Source of the DNA: Trichopria drosophilae
Taxonomy: Eukaryota; Arthropoda; Insecta; Hymenoptera; Diapriidae
Assembly (NCBI GenBank): GCA_030407085.1
Contig: CM059582.1
Coordinates: 155,396,501 to 155,460,500 of the forward strand
Direction: 5' to 3'
DNA length: 64,000 nt
Of the stretch, positions 13,036 through 26,030 are shown in pieces (the first letter of the stretch is position 1; every line of letters starts with the position of its first letter). The notes under the pieces were generated by a model, which did no database searches, had not been told where the DNA came from, and saw only the letters and a list, made by a program, of their open reading frames with translations. Made by a program: the position numbers and the translations under genes.

Positions 13036-13322
13036 TTTTGACAAAACCTACAAAAAAATTAATTTCGGGGTTACATAACTCGAAATCATCGGAAGGCTTT
13101 GCAAAAATGAACATTTTTCTTTGTTTTGTTGTATTTAACTCTATTTAGATTGAACTTATATATCATTATTTCAAAAAGATTTTACATATACAAAAAAGAT
13201 TTTATATACAACAAAACAATGAAAAATGTTCATTTTTGCAAAGCCTTCCGATGATTTCGATTTATATAATCCCGAAATTAAATTTACGATGACAGTCAAT
13301 TTTTTTGTAGGTTTTGTCAAAA
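13036..13322. repeat. Long inverted repeat (candidate hairpin)
   Basis: The left arm (13036-13133) and right arm (13206-13322) are inverted copies. They share TTTTGACAAAACCTAC, then ATCGAAATC with its neighbours, then GGAAGGCTTTGCAAAAATGA, with only a few substitutions and one extra block of about 18 nt in the right arm. The spacer of about 72 nt contains a short tandem pair (CAAAAAGATTTTACATATA and a near copy). Transcription on either strand would give a long hairpin. No target-site duplication was found at the ends. It may be a foldback element or an inverted duplication. Confidence 0.8.
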
Positions 13323-15364
13323 TTCACCTCGCGCAATTGAGTAAAATAAAATAAAATGCCTTTTTTCTTCAAGGGCTCCGCCGATTATTTTTATTCGTGG
13401 CGTTAGGTACTACTTATACCCTACGGAAAAAAAATCTGCAATGTAGTTTTTGTCTTATTCACTTTTAGTTCGATTCCGTTAAAGCTTTACGGGCTTTCTG
13501 AAATAATTAAGACTCGTCAGAAGAAAATAATATTAACAAGAATCACGATTTTTTGTTTTAGTATCTCTACATACTATTTTGAGCATTCTAATTTTCGCCA
13601 TTGAAATATCTTTGTTTTACAGTTCGAAATATCTCGGCTAAGTAGGGCATTTATTACGGGAACTTTTACCATTCTTAATATGATATGGGTTTTAAAATAT
13701 CGATGCATGTATGGTTTAAAATGTTAGCTTTTATGGATATTTTAGAACTTGGATGGAATTTTTAATTCGTGCAGGAATTATTCAACAGTAGTTTATGATA
13801 CAAGTGTGTAAAAGTCTGTTCTACGAATGTGAGGGTTGCGGGTCCAGCTGAAAGCGAGATCCGTATTCACATTGATACAAAAAACACATTTTTTTATGTC
13901 AACAGTCACCTTCCAGGTGTAGATCTCGAACCAGGGTGCTTAACTTGGATGTGCGATTGCGCATCTTGTCGACCAATACCAATTGCGTCGGTAGGTAGGA
14001 TGTGGCTGTAAGTTTCACAAATAAGATTTATCTATAAAATTGAGAACTGTCGTACCTAAAGGACGGGTAATTTATTCAGCAAGTAATTTACTTTATTTCA
14101 TTTATCAGCGTAAGAACCATATTTAAGTTCTCGTAAAAAAGAAATAATTAGAAATTTTTAATGAAAATAACAGTTTAAACTTTTACGTAAAATAAATGGA
14201 AAATTATGATTTCACTGACATTGTAAAAATGTACCTAGTCCAATTAAAGGAAACAACTATATGACAGAAATGAGGTCGACTTTTATTCTGATGTAGAATG
14301 AAATTGTTTCTGGAATGATGAAAATATTTTTTTTACGAACGAATTCGTTTTTGAAATGATAACATTTTGTGTATTTTAATGAACCGAATTTAATTTTGGA
14401 AAATATATCAAGCAATAGAATTATGTAAAACAAATTGTTTGGAAGTCAATAAGTATGTTCCTTGATTATTTTGGGGACGTTTCGTTATGGCAGGCTAATT
14501 AAATATTCAGTTGTATTATATATGGAATTGTAACGTCTGTACATGGACGTCTTAAAGACTTAACCAAAATACAATGTATTCAACAAGAAAGATCTCTCAG
14601 TATACACTTGATGTGAACATTTAGCCACTTCTTATAAAGAACGCAATTTTCATTGCTTCAAGAGAAAGGTGCCACACCTACAGATGGAGATTTTGCCTTT
14701 TAAGCGACGAATTTACTGCTTTATAAGTTTAGCTAACTTTTTTGCGCTGTAAGAGTGAATTTTCACAAGAAATTTAGAGAATGCGGTAAACACCAGTCTC
14801 ACGAAGTTGTCTGTATCTACTGCCAACTATATACATATCTCGCTTGGGGTCCTTTAAATTGAACGCACTGTTACATTTTAGTTTTATTTGGACTAGAATT
14901 TACATGCCAGTAAAGTTTGTTATTACATTAATAAATAATTAATGACCTTGAATAACTTTAACGTGTTAGAGTGAGTGAAACGGAATTACTTATCGTTCAA
15001 GATAAATATTTAATGCTCAATTGAATTTTCTATATATCGCACTGTCAATCATAGTTGTTGGTCGAATATTATCTGAACATATTAAATATATAATTCAGTG
15101 CAAATTAAATATATAACATAGATAAATAAAGTAAATTTTGTTTTAACATGACGGAAATATTGATAGTTATATTTGCGCTTTAACTGATTATTATAGAAAC
15201 CATTATTATCAGCAGAAGACAGCAGAACAACGAATGTCAGAAGATAAAGCAAATCAGCATACAACGTCAAAACATTAATTGAGAGTTACTATGGATATCA
15301 AATGAAACTTAACACGAGTTCTTTACACGCCCTAAAAAAGTGAATACATTACGTAATATGCTAA
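13323..15364. other. Intronic sequence, otherwise featureless
   Basis: AT-rich intron. A plus-strand frame at 13829-14011 is locally richer in GC but matches nothing known. A minus-strand frame at 15082-15270 looks like a signal peptide but starts at TTG with no in-frame ATG. Nothing else supportable was seen. Confidence 0.5.
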
Positions 15365-15640
15365 ATTAAATTGTAACAGCACGATTTTAGCTATCACTAT
15401 ACTAAAAGAAATGAAACAATTAAACTGAAGGGAAACAGAAAAAAGGGGGAAAGGGGAGTGAAATAAATTTTATATCAACAAAATCGAAATGGAACCGAAA
15501 ACGTTAAAATTAATTTTTTGCTATTAGAAAATTTATTTCTCTCCCCTTCCCCCTTTTTTCTGTTTCCCAGCCCTTCAATCGTTTTATCTCTTGTATTAGT
15601 GTAGTAACCTCTAAAATCGTGATGTTATAACGTAATTTGT
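15365..15640. mobile_element. Foldback MITE-like element
   Basis: Two arms of about 100-115 bp are imperfect inverted copies around a short centre. The left arm reads CACGATTTTAG ... GGGAAACAGAAAAAAGGGGG and continues to about 15483; the right arm from about 15530 is its reverse complement with scattered changes, out to about 15627. The centre is about 45 bp. The strongest pairing is the purine-rich block GGGAAACAGAAAAAAGGGGG against CCCCCTTTTTTCTGTTTCCC. The outer ends are too diverged to fix the exact termini or target duplication. Confidence 0.7.
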
Positions 15641-16019
15641 TATACACGATTGATGTAAATAAAAAATTTTAAATTATATTATGTAATTACTTTAAAAATT
15701 AATAATGATTTCTATGCCATAAATAATGAACATATAGTAAAAAATGAAAAAAAAGTTGAATTAGCTTAACATAAATTGCGTTTCGAATACTCACTGCTAT
15801 TCTACTTTACCATAATCTACTATAACTTATAGATCGTATAAAAACAAATGAAATAGAGAATATAATCTATAGGTTGCTTTGTATTATTTAATGAGACCTG
15901 AAAATAATAATAATGGGCAAAAAATATAAGTGACTTAATTTTAGGGTTACGTGATTAATAATTGTAAATTAATTAATTGTGATTTTTATTATTTTCTATA
16001 GATAAATCTAAATTCTGCA

Positions 16020-17140
16020 GAAGCAATATCGGTGGTGGGAGAGCTTGTGAAGTGCCACTTTATGTGGACCTTCACTCCCGTATTGGACTTAATGGAGTTA
16101 CTAAGAATTTGCTCTGTAAGCAAAAAGACCTAGAGGCAGCCTCTGATGGTCAGCGGGCTAGCACAAGCTCCGGAACGGATGACAGGTGGGGAGGAATCCA
16201 CTGAAGAGCCCCCCCCCATTAAGGCAGAAACCGTGCAAGAGCAGCGGCTAACTTCAGAGTCCTTCTATCAGGTTTTCTCTAGCTATCCAACAATCGGTGG
16301 CTCATGTTCTGGATCAGGCATCTGAGCAACAAGGCGGACTAAGAATGTTGCTGGTAATAAAGATCCCAGAAGCCCATGCAAGGGCTCTCACAGGGGAGCA
16401 CCGACACTAACAAAAGAGAAAGGCGTTGCTAGCATATCTGGTCACTACTTTCACAATGCTGTCAGATCAGAAGTTTTGGATCTCGCACTCCGCAGCAATA
16501 ACCTCTGTAAGTTCCAGAACTGGGGGCTTAAAGATGATCCATCTTTGTCGGATGACATGATTGGTGTATTTCACCTCGCGGATGACGTACGTACCAACAT
16601 GAAATCCAAACGGGACGGTTTCAAAAGCGATCTGTGTGTGCGTGCCAACTGCCAAGAGTGATCAAGAATCCCGTTATACAAGAGAGGAGTACTCAGGTAT
16701 TTAGTTCAAGCATTAAATATGCGTCCGAGTGAAACTGTTAGGAGGCTCTTGTCAGGGGCAGGGATATGAGCTGGTAGAGCTAGGGTTAGAGCTAGAGTAG
16801 GGCTGGTAACCCTGCAGACGAAGAAGGTTGATAAAAGAAAGCTTTTCAGGATAGATAAGCGAAGGCATAATCATGCCTGGGATCCATATACGAAAGCCAG
16901 GTCAGTCGGGATTTTTCTGCTCGGAGGTCGAGAAAGAACCTCCGACAGCTAGGCTTGAAAAGCCGAAGAATCCTACTGCATTCTGGGGAATATTAAAAAT
17001 GCCGGATGGCACCAATACGTCGCTTTCCGGAAAGGGGGGGGGGCGAGGACCCAGACTGGGCCATTTTCGGCACGGGTAGAGAACTTGAACATCTTGGGAA
17101 ATTGTCACCAACCCCCCCCCCCCCTCCCCTACGGAAGTTT
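16020..17140 (+). pseudogene. LINE 5' remnant (apurinic-type endonuclease region)
   Basis: This 1.1-kb block is far richer in GC than its surroundings. On the plus strand, around 16467-16640, it reads EVLDLALRSNNLCKFQNW then DDPSLSDDMIGVFHLADDV. This matches the C-terminal blocks of non-LTR retrotransposon endonucleases (VLDL.L.SN.L....NW and the catalytic SDH block), but here the expected SDH reads SDD. Upstream sequence (about 16150-16270) is probably from the same element, in other frames. Downstream, 16873-17079 is open but unassigned. Stops and frame changes show it is inactive. It ends in a poly-C tract. Confidence 0.65.
17112..17124. repeat. Poly-C tract
   Basis: Thirteen consecutive C, followed by TCCCC; a matching G-run lies at about 17034-17043. 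Both are prone to length variation and sequencing slippage. Confidence 0.9.
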
Positions 17141-17907
17141 AGGTAGGCCATATAATACTTCAGTCTGTATAAGTCACTGTGACCATATGGCATATATCCA
17201 CTTTTTCTTCAAAGATTGAATGCACATTGATTACTAAATGCTCAATAACATTTATATCCATAATTTTTAGTGTAGATAAAATACGACAGATATAAAGAGA
17301 TATGGATATAATATCAACGCCAAGCACACATTACACGTTACAATTCTTTACTTTTCTTTACATTTATATTATTACAACTATATTCTTACAACTATATTCT
17401 TTATATACATATATTTGGAATAAATCAAACTTTGGCTACAAAAAGAATTTTAGTGGTTTTATCAGAAAGCAAATCTTTAGCGGTTTGATGATCATTGCAT
17501 AACGAGCTGATATTAGCAAAACCAATTGTTATATACTCAAATAATGCGGATGCTTTCAGGAACTCTAAGGGTCATTATAGATTTTCAATATCAGACTAAT
17601 GGGGTAACGCTACAGGTTCCCTGTTGTTATTCTGTCGAACACAGATATGATCGGAAAAGCAGCAAACGTGTTTAAGACTTTTGATCCTGCAATAGGTTTT
17701 ACTTTAACAAATAAGTAATAAAGTAAATGATATACACTAATACAGATTGATATTATTGTGCTATAAAAGTTAACATGGACTTGATACATAATAATAGTCG
17801 ATAAAGTAAGCATATGCGTTAAAAAATCTAAATTAAAAATACATCAAAAGATTTTTAAAACTTTGGGTTTGCTATAATTCTAATCAATACATTTTTTTTT
17901 GTTTTGA

Positions 17908-17936
17908 AATATATCAGTGATTTTCACTGATATATT
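17908..17936. repeat. Perfect short hairpin
   Basis: AATATATCAGTGA (17908-17920) is followed by TTT and then its exact reverse complement TCACTGATATATT (17924-17936). The stem is 13 bp with a 3-nt loop. It has no flanking context that would identify it as a known RNA or terminator. Confidence 0.85.
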
Positions 17937-19572
17937 GAGGAATATTAACAAACATTGTTTAGAAATAAGATATTTTTCCTTATGTAAAATGACTTCTTAT
18001 AGTTATAAGTACAGCAGAATTTTAATATTAATAAAATGTAAATTCTTATCAGGTTAAAAACAACAAGATTTTAAGAATTTATCTTAATCATTTGTCATGC
18101 TTATTCGATGGACATCCCATTATATTTGGAATCAATTTCTTTAGTTCATGTGTTGAAAAAAGAATTGCATAGTTAAAAATATTTCTTTAAAAGCAATTTC
18201 TCAGCAATTTACTAGCGGTTTCGAAATTAATTATTTATCATTTCAAGAAAAAGAAACCTCAACATTGAAGCAGGTAATTACTGACCAGTAAATGAAAAAG
18301 GATTGCAGAGTCAGAAAAGCTCAGACATTTTTCATTTATTGGGTAAGAAATAGTTTGTACGAAAGCAACTGATGCATATTTAAAAAATTATTATCGTTAG
18401 TATGATAAAGAAAGTTAGAACAAGGCGACAAAAATTTCAGGGCCAAGACAATACTGTACAATATCAATACAAGGTTATCATTTTCCAGTATTTTTGATAC
18501 CAAGTTAATATTGCGTAAAATTGCATCGTTTGTTGCTGTAGTGAAGCTTTAATTTATAGAGTAGCGGAAATAATAATGTTGTTTTCATTACATGCATTGT
18601 TCTATTAGTGCAAATAATAGATAATTTTTGAATATACTACGAACTGTATAGATTTGGTACTTAAGATTTATTTAAAACAATTTTATATGTATTTGAATAA
18701 CAAAGGTAGGTTTTCGCAATTCATCATACATCGTAATCATGTTACTAATACTGTGCAATATAATATTTCTATAAGATTCTGATATAGCTACATCATATAC
18801 TTCTTTAACAAGGGGATACTAATAATAGCGACAGACGCGACGATACATATCGACATGCAACATACCCCGTTGCCTGAAGCTATGGATGATAAATGCGTAT
18901 AGCAAATATGATGCAACACAAACATACATTCGCGCGTACTTATTTTTAATGGCGATATTATGTACACTATATTGGCACCTTCTTGTGATGTAGCTACAAT
19001 GCTTTATTTGAATTTTTATTGATCAAAACAGTTCACTAAAATATATTTAACGATGTAATCCTCTAATAGTTTAATTCTAACTTTCTAAGTGTGAACCAGA
19101 AAATCATATCTTATCTTACATCTTGTACTGCATAAATACTTACAATGATTGTGTCTTAAACTCTGCCAATGCATCAATCTATATTCTAATAATAAATTGG
19201 TAGTTTTACGATCGAAGAAGAATATGAAGCTAATTTCGGCACATCTCTTTTGTGTTTAAGTTCCGTCATGTTCATTAAGTTATAGTTAATAACACTAGAT
19301 ATGCTTTCTGAAAGTGGTCAGATAAAAATTACTAATAAGAATAATAAAAAATTATAAAGGCATACGAATTTTTAAAAAGTACTTGACCTTCTCTAGAAAC
19401 TACTTACTTGCGGGTATTGAGGGTGCCTGATTAGGAATACGCTGTCCGGTTTTCAAAATTCAAAATTGAGGATACAATATAGCAAACGAATATTTAAATA
19501 ATTGATTGCATTTGTTTGAAACTTATGAATTGGATGTAAATTTTTCAAAAATCAAATCCAATACATGGATGT

Positions 19573-19626
19573 CCCAACTGATTAGCGTAATGCTTTGAGA
19601 TCCAGACAAGAAAATGGTTGGCACAA
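19573..19626 (+). repeat. Dispersed repeat family 1, copy 1
   Basis: CCCAACTGATTAGCG, then GCTTTGAGATCCAGAC, then AAAATGGTTGG. The same three blocks in the same order and spacing recur at 59542-59587 and 61265-61315, so this is a dispersed, probably MITE-derived repeat. No terminal repeats could be defined here. Confidence 0.6.
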
Positions 19627-22192
19627 GGTTGGTCAAGAATACTGAAGTTATATGAATAGAAAATTTAATAATTTGAATAATTTACTTTTCACTACTTAGA
19701 TTTCAAAGGAAATAATTAAAAAGATTTGAAAGAACGCATATATCATAATGTTGTTTAAAAAGTTTCATTTAACATTTACTTGGAAGTTATGACAGATTTT
19801 AAACCCAGATCGGCGCAATACGCCTATTGGGTATTAGTTGGTAACTACCGAAATGCCCTTTTAAAAATTAATTAATTATTAACCACAAATGACATCAACT
19901 TTTCTTATTTTCAGTTTTCACCCGTCTTATTTCGAAAGTAACATTCGCCTTCCAAAATTTAAGACGGACGCCACAATCATATCTCTTCAAATGACGCTAC
20001 ACTAAGAGAGCACTTTTTCCCACAGTAATTGGGAAATGTTTTGTGTGTATGGATTGGATTTTATAACTTCTATAAAAAAGTCATAAACGTCTGGTCTGCT
20101 ATCATTAGTTTTATTCTACTGCTACTTTCTACGTTCCCTTATAGATGGCGACGCTTATTGTTTTTTTGTCGTATCCGACCGCCCAAGCGACTCGACTTTA
20201 AAAACAGCAGGAAGACTGATATGATGTCAAATCTTGTATGAACTGAAATGGCCTGATCTGCAATGGAGGAATACCAATTTTATCCGATTTCATTTAGTTA
20301 ACTACATTGTATGATCTGTCACAGTAAGAGATTTAATAAACGATATTAATACATTTTAAAGAAAACTTTACTTTAATACGTTGTAAAAAAGGGGATTTTT
20401 CAACACTGACCTATACTGGATTATTAACTCGATAAGGAATAAATTAAAACCTATTAAAAAATGATATCTAAGGTCACTGAAAAGTAATAACACATAAACG
20501 CGGTTTAGTATTCTGTTTTATTTTTAAAATTAATGTTTAAAAATATTTATTTGCCAGTTATAAATGTACTAACTGTTCATGAAATATAATAAATATTATG
20601 AAAAACATTCATATGAAAGTATAGCATAGGTTTATCATTTTCGACATTCTGGTATTGTTTAAATCGAAAATGTTTCATTTTACTCATCTCTAGAAATTTA
20701 ATTTTATTCTTGTTATTTTCAGTATTTTGTGGTTGATTCGGTGATATGTCGATAAATGAAACAAGTATACGTTTTCAGTAACATAGTTTGGACCGAATGG
20801 ATTCGATATCACAAATGATAAGAAATATTTTGCAAATTCTATACTAAATTCCATTATGGAATGAACTGGTATAACATTAGCTAATTGCGGTCTACGGTGT
20901 TTCATGCTATAATGAAAGAATCATGTGCATCGTCGTAATTATTAGTGAAGGATATTTTGCAAATTATTTCGTATTTTAAGACATTTTTCTTTAGGATGGT
21001 TCCTATAAAGTGTTCACTGTAATTTAAGGAATTAAATGTTATATTACATACATCATGCACACATTACAGAAGATGAAACCCATCTAAAAAGTTGCTTTAT
21101 GAGCCACAGAAGATATGTCGTGGTATTTACTTTAGTATAATAAATTATTAATTCATTAGCACTATACTCAACTGCATTCAAGAAAAAAAAAATATTTATA
21201 AAATAAATGGCTAACAAGGAAAATATCGCAAAAATCCAATAAATTTGTCCTCACTGCGAGAAGAGTTATTATTGATAGAAGAAAGCAATATTTTCAATTA
21301 AGAACTGGCAGGATTTAATTTGGAAATATACGAGGGTTGCACGCTAACGATCAAGGGTTCTTCAAAAGTTAAATGTATTGAACAATCTATACATTCTTTG
21401 ATCCAATTTCTGCTGTTAGATAGTTACAGTTTTGTATTGATACTGCGAGCTCAAATGTTAAATTGGGATCTGTCACGAATGTACGTTGTATATGGCAAAT
21501 AATTTAATTGCGTGGTATGGAAATCGAGATAATTAAGGTCAGTTCTTGCCAATAAATTGATTGGAGAGATGGTTGTGATAAACTGAAAGAAAGATACTGC
21601 CAGAAATGAAGCCAACAAAGATTTCACATACTTCACTATTCCCGCTGAAAACTCGGTTTTAATTCAACTGATATATACGGTAAATGAACCAATTGCTTTT
21701 ATTATTGTCTTTATTTTATTGCGTTTTTCGGTTGAAAAACAAAGATAAATTATATATTTAATCATGAAAATAAATGTGATCTTTTAATTCATTATTTCGA
21801 TACATAAATGATATGATATTAGTATTATACAATGTTTTTGATAAAATCAGCGGATGATACTTAGTAGTATTATTTGTTAAAAAAAGTAGGCAGTTTGTGA
21901 GCATGGGTGTGTCAATTCAAAACTGGCTTAATAAGAGAGCTTAGACTGAGTACTATTTAGAGTTTTTGATTTTGCATATTTGCATGATTGTTCAATTATT
22001 TGTTGTCCTTGAAAAAGAGTACCATCTAGGCAACACTACTATTGTTTACTGTATCAGTCGTGAAGAAATAATCGTTTCATAATTGTCAGATAATGTTTGC
22101 TGAAATTATATATTTTTCATAGTAAGTCATTGAGGAAAAAGTGGGAATGTCCGTAGAATCTGTTTTTATTGAAGCGGTTTTCAAACTATCAA

Positions 22193-22366
22193 ATGAAAAT
22201 AAATCTCTTTTTATTGGCTTTTATTCTACACCGAGATTGCAATTCGGAGTCAAATTGTACCATAGTAAAACCAATCAATTATAACTCGACAAGTTATGAG
22301 AATTACAAAGATAGAATTTTTTGTTTTAATGAAATCAATAAAAAATTCACTATTAAATCTGGATAG
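22193..22366 (+). CDS. Candidate small secreted protein (unassigned)
   Basis: A 57-residue frame from ATG at 22193. Residues 1-18 look like a signal peptide (MKINLFLLAFIL hydrophobic core). The rest contains two further Cys and two N-glycosylation-type sites (N-C-T and N-S-T). It lies on the plus strand, opposite to the host gene, inside the exon A to exon B intron. No family was recognised, and a frame this short can arise by chance in AT-rich sequence; hydrophobic N-termini are also common by chance when T is abundant. Treat it as a candidate only. Confidence 0.2.
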   Translation: MKINLFLLAFILHRDCNSESNCTIVKPINYNSTSYENYKDRIFCFNEINKKFTIKSG

Positions 22367-22799
22367 AGAGTATAGTCATTCCCAATTCTGTAGGCGCATG
22401 CAACCCAATGTTTGCACATAGGTCGTCTTTTTTAATATCATGTAATTCAGAAAATATATATTACTAACGCAATTTTCAAATAGGTATGCAAATAGGCTGA
22501 ATGTATAATAGAAACATTAAAGTATATTTTTTAGTATGGTTAGTATGATAAAAGGGCGTATGACCGGAATCCTTAATTTGTAATTTTCAATTTATTATTG
22601 CCGTGGATTAGATTTATGGCTTACCCGAGTAAAAAAAATTCGTCTCTGAAAGATCTTTCCGAGATTTTGCAAGTTTAACCTCGCAAAGATATCTCTAATG
22701 GGACGGAGCGAGAGTATTGAGAGATGAATAAAAAAGTTAAAATAATATGTTAAAATTATCAATTAAAAAATAAAATAGTTAAATTAAAAAAAATAATGA

Positions 22800-22870
22800 C
22801 CGTCGGGATTCTTACCCGAGGCCTTTCGTTCTTGATGCTGGAACTCTAACCATTCGGCTAAACATTCATT
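22800..22870 (-). ncRNA. tRNA-like sequence (tRNA pseudogene or SINE head)
   Basis: On the minus strand, TAGCCGAATGG (22850-22860) fits the Pol III A box, and GGTAAGAATCC (22806-22816) fits the B box GGTTCGAATCC except at two positions. A 5-bp T stem (TCGGG/CCCGA) with a 7-nt loop and a partial anticodon stem (GTTC/GAAC, loop AGCATCA, which would place CAT as anticodon) are visible. The acceptor stem does not pair. A run of eight T follows within ten bases, as in Pol III termination. A second CTCGGGTAAG occurs about 190 bp further on (near 22627), which suggests a SINE with more than one unit. Confidence 0.45.
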
Positions 22871-23199
22871 TTAGAAAGGATAACAAATGACACGTATTAA
22901 ATTAGAGGATACATTTAAAAAAAATAATTGACGATAATTTTCTTCTTAACTTTTGAACGTGCGCTTTACTACATAGAATGATTATTTTCAATACTTACTT
23001 ATTACTAAAAACGTACAACTTTACAGTTACATAAAACGATTACATAACAAGTTTTATTTTATGGACAGCAGTTCTTTTATTTCAATGATTATTGAATAAA
23101 ATTTAATAACAACCAAGTTAACGCATTCTGTAAAAATAATATATCATTGTTTGTATTTGTCTAAAATTTGTCAACTTTTTTGTCATTAATGATTTAGGA

Positions 23200-23720
23200 G
23201 AATAGTGCAGCTGTTGACTTCCGGAAGAAGTTTTCAAGTTGGGAAATTGGAAATAATCGGCTTTCTGTGGTCAACCCATTTGGTGATATGTCCTTTAACA
23301 GTGGTAGATAAGGTCGACAAAAATTTCATCGCTTTTAGTGGGGATATCGCATGTCTGCCGCAAATCAAAACAATAAATGGCGTGGGTGATTCGAGCGGCG
23401 AGCGACGATAGAACGACGCTATCGTGTCATAAAAACTTATAATTTAATATTATTGCGGCTCCTACCATTGCCGGATTGCATTCGATCGATGCTCGATGCA
23501 TGCCAACGAATTCCAAATCTAGCCAATTTCGGTGTACAAGCCATTATTAACGGTACCCAAGGGTCGGCTGATTGGCTTTCGACGTGGGTCCTCCCATCAG
23601 AGACAGCGCCATACCCTGCTCGGTATGTAATCGGGAAAAAATATTTCAATTTCGGTCGGAAAAATCTAAATATTTGCGCTTGCTATTGGGAATTTGCTCA
23701 TTGTTCCAATGCTTTTTATT
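23200..23720. other. GC-richer island with open frames, unassigned
   Basis: Composition rises clearly above the intron background. Frames stay open on both strands (for example plus 23453-23722, 89 codons, and minus 23437-23649, 70 codons). No domain could be recognised in any frame. It may be transposon-derived or an unrecognised exon. Because stops are rarer in GC-rich sequence, open frames here are weak evidence of coding. Confidence 0.35.
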
Positions 23721-26028
23721 AAGTTTGCTAGGACAACATATTTGTAAACTTGCTGCATATTGAAACTTTCAAAAGCACAAAGTTAACGCTGTAGTTGTCT
23801 ATAAAGCTCACAGGTGGTTTATTTTTATTTTTATTTTCATGTATTTTGTTATATGACAGAATAAGACGTCTTCATTTTCAAAAGTTTTGAGTTCTATCTT
23901 TTCTTGTTTGGGAAAGTATAAACCAAATATGGATTTTTGCGAATGGTATTGACGTTTCATCAAACTATAATAGATTTCTTTGTATTATTTTATATCGCAA
24001 TTGACACTTCACCGTAGAATAGGATTTATTAGATTAAATGATATAAATGTACCACTTGTATGGAATGTCTTATGGATGTATATTTAAGACAGTGATTGTG
24101 TAGCAAGCGGATTTGTCATTTTTCAGGAAAACGGCTAAATTTGTATTTATACTTTTTTTTGTTATCAAAGAGAGAGGCTTATCTGCTTTGAGGAGCTGGC
24201 AGATATTCAACAGCTGCTTTTACGAATACAAAGCAAATCGCGCCTTTGAAAACGGCATGTAGCATATAAAAATACATCGACAGATGGTAATTTATTGTGC
24301 TCTTCTCTGGAAATTTCCAGTTAACCACAACAATTTTTAAGCGCACACTGCCTGAATTAGTAACTCTTCACAAAACTTATAATGAAATTTCTATGTTACA
24401 TACTGCGCAATGTACAGAAATTAACACAACGGAACAATACGAAATAAAAAAAACAATTATCTCTTAAAGTTATTTGGCTTTCCATTTAAATATATTTGAA
24501 AATTGCAGGAAATATCAACCTGAAAAGAACCAATTAAAGAGTCAACTGTACGAGTAAAGCGGTTTTGCTTCTGCAATAGTTGCGATATTTTTTCGCCAAC
24601 TTGGGCGCACAGTTTAAAACATAATGCATGACATTACGCATTCGTGTATGACTCTCAAATAAAACATAAATATATAACAAGAAATTTGTGTTAATTAACT
24701 ATCGGAAATTATGATTTCATACTTTTAAATGAATAAAATATGTTATGAATTAGGGATTTATTGTTTATTCTGTAGTATAACATTGATTTTAGAGGTTATT
24801 TTTCATCTCAAAAACTACAAATCACACAAAAAGAACGTGGGAGAGAATTTGTAGCAAATTCGGTTCGCTATAAGACAATATTTGTACATCATTTGATATG
24901 TGTCAAATTATCTTCATCTGTTTTTCAATTATTTTTCGGCCTTTTCTACTTACGTTGGTGGACCGAATGCTCCAGCAGTTCTGCTTTCCGGAGCCTCAAT
25001 TGATGAGACAAGTTTTTAAAGGTTTCACCAATTTCCTGCAGGAGTCATTTTTATACCCGATATAATTGAAACTTCGAATATTAAATGGGAAATATGAGCA
25101 AAACAAAGCGTCTATACAAATAAAAATTGTGGTCAAACAATTATTATTATTGGGATATAAAACTTTCAGTTCCACTAATATTATACTAGCAGATAACAAA
25201 ACGCGCATGCCAACAAAAAGTTAATATTGTAATTTTTTAAGGCACAAAATAATCTTATAATGTCTCAGTATGAATGCAGTAGCTTTCAGATTTGTACCAA
25301 TGTACGAAACTAAGAAATGCTTAAAAAATATACAAATTGTATTCTTAATCAAATACTAGCTAAAAGTAAAGAAAGAACAGTGTACACTGAAGGCAGTAAA
25401 GGTAAACCATTTAGAGGTTCGTCTTGATTAGTGCTTAAAAAATAAGCTAAGCCTGACGTCTTAGCCCACAGGACTATCTGGTGTACAGATGATCATATTT
25501 CTTTAAAAAAAGGTAATCTTTTGATACATTTATACAATAATATGAGCATGTTTGCACGTGACATTACTTATAAGATATTACTTATAACATTACACACCAG
25601 TGTTCAAGTAACTTAATAAACTGCTCTTCGTCTATATATTTATATCGTAGAAATAAACCTTTTTTGTGTAAGTTTCTGAACGTTAATAATGAAATATATT
25701 CTGGTTTCCATTTTCAATCATTTGTAGTACTTTTATCCTCGTGCATAACTCTCATATTCAAGCGGACCTACTGACTTTATCGATTTAACCTTAAGGAGAT
25801 TAGATTAAGATAAAAGAGCGTCAACTATCAGATTTGATGATGCTCTGCATGTCGCAAACATTTATTTTACATCAGTTCCTCTTCCAGTGACTATCTAAAT
25901 ACTCGTTTGGAAAGTTTTATAAGAGATAAGTAGTCTTAATCTAGATATCATGAATTCACGATGAAAAAAAATGTTGATAAAACAATAAAAACGTTTTATT
26001 AGCATTAAAATATAGAGATCCTAATAGA
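23721..26028. other. Intronic sequence, featureless
   Basis: AT-rich intron between exons A and B. A 70-codon minus-strand frame with a true ATG (24996-25208) has no recognisable family. No transposon termini were seen. Confidence 0.5.
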
Positions 26029-26030
26029 TA

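Larger units (their letters stand above)
17141..22192. other. Intronic sequence, mostly featureless
   Basis: AT-rich intron between exons A and B. Apart from the perfect hairpin at 17908 and one dispersed-repeat copy at 19573, I see no transposon terminus, RNA gene or domain-bearing frame. The short frames at 20029-20241 and 20690-20905 resemble nothing known. Confidence 0.5.

Noticed and set aside
15082..15270. Signal-peptide-like minus-strand frame
   Set aside because: It starts at TTG without an in-frame ATG, and hydrophobic stretches are common by chance in T-rich sequence.
24996..25208. 70-codon minus-strand frame with ATG and several Cys
   Set aside because: Weak leader, no family, no splice or promoter support.
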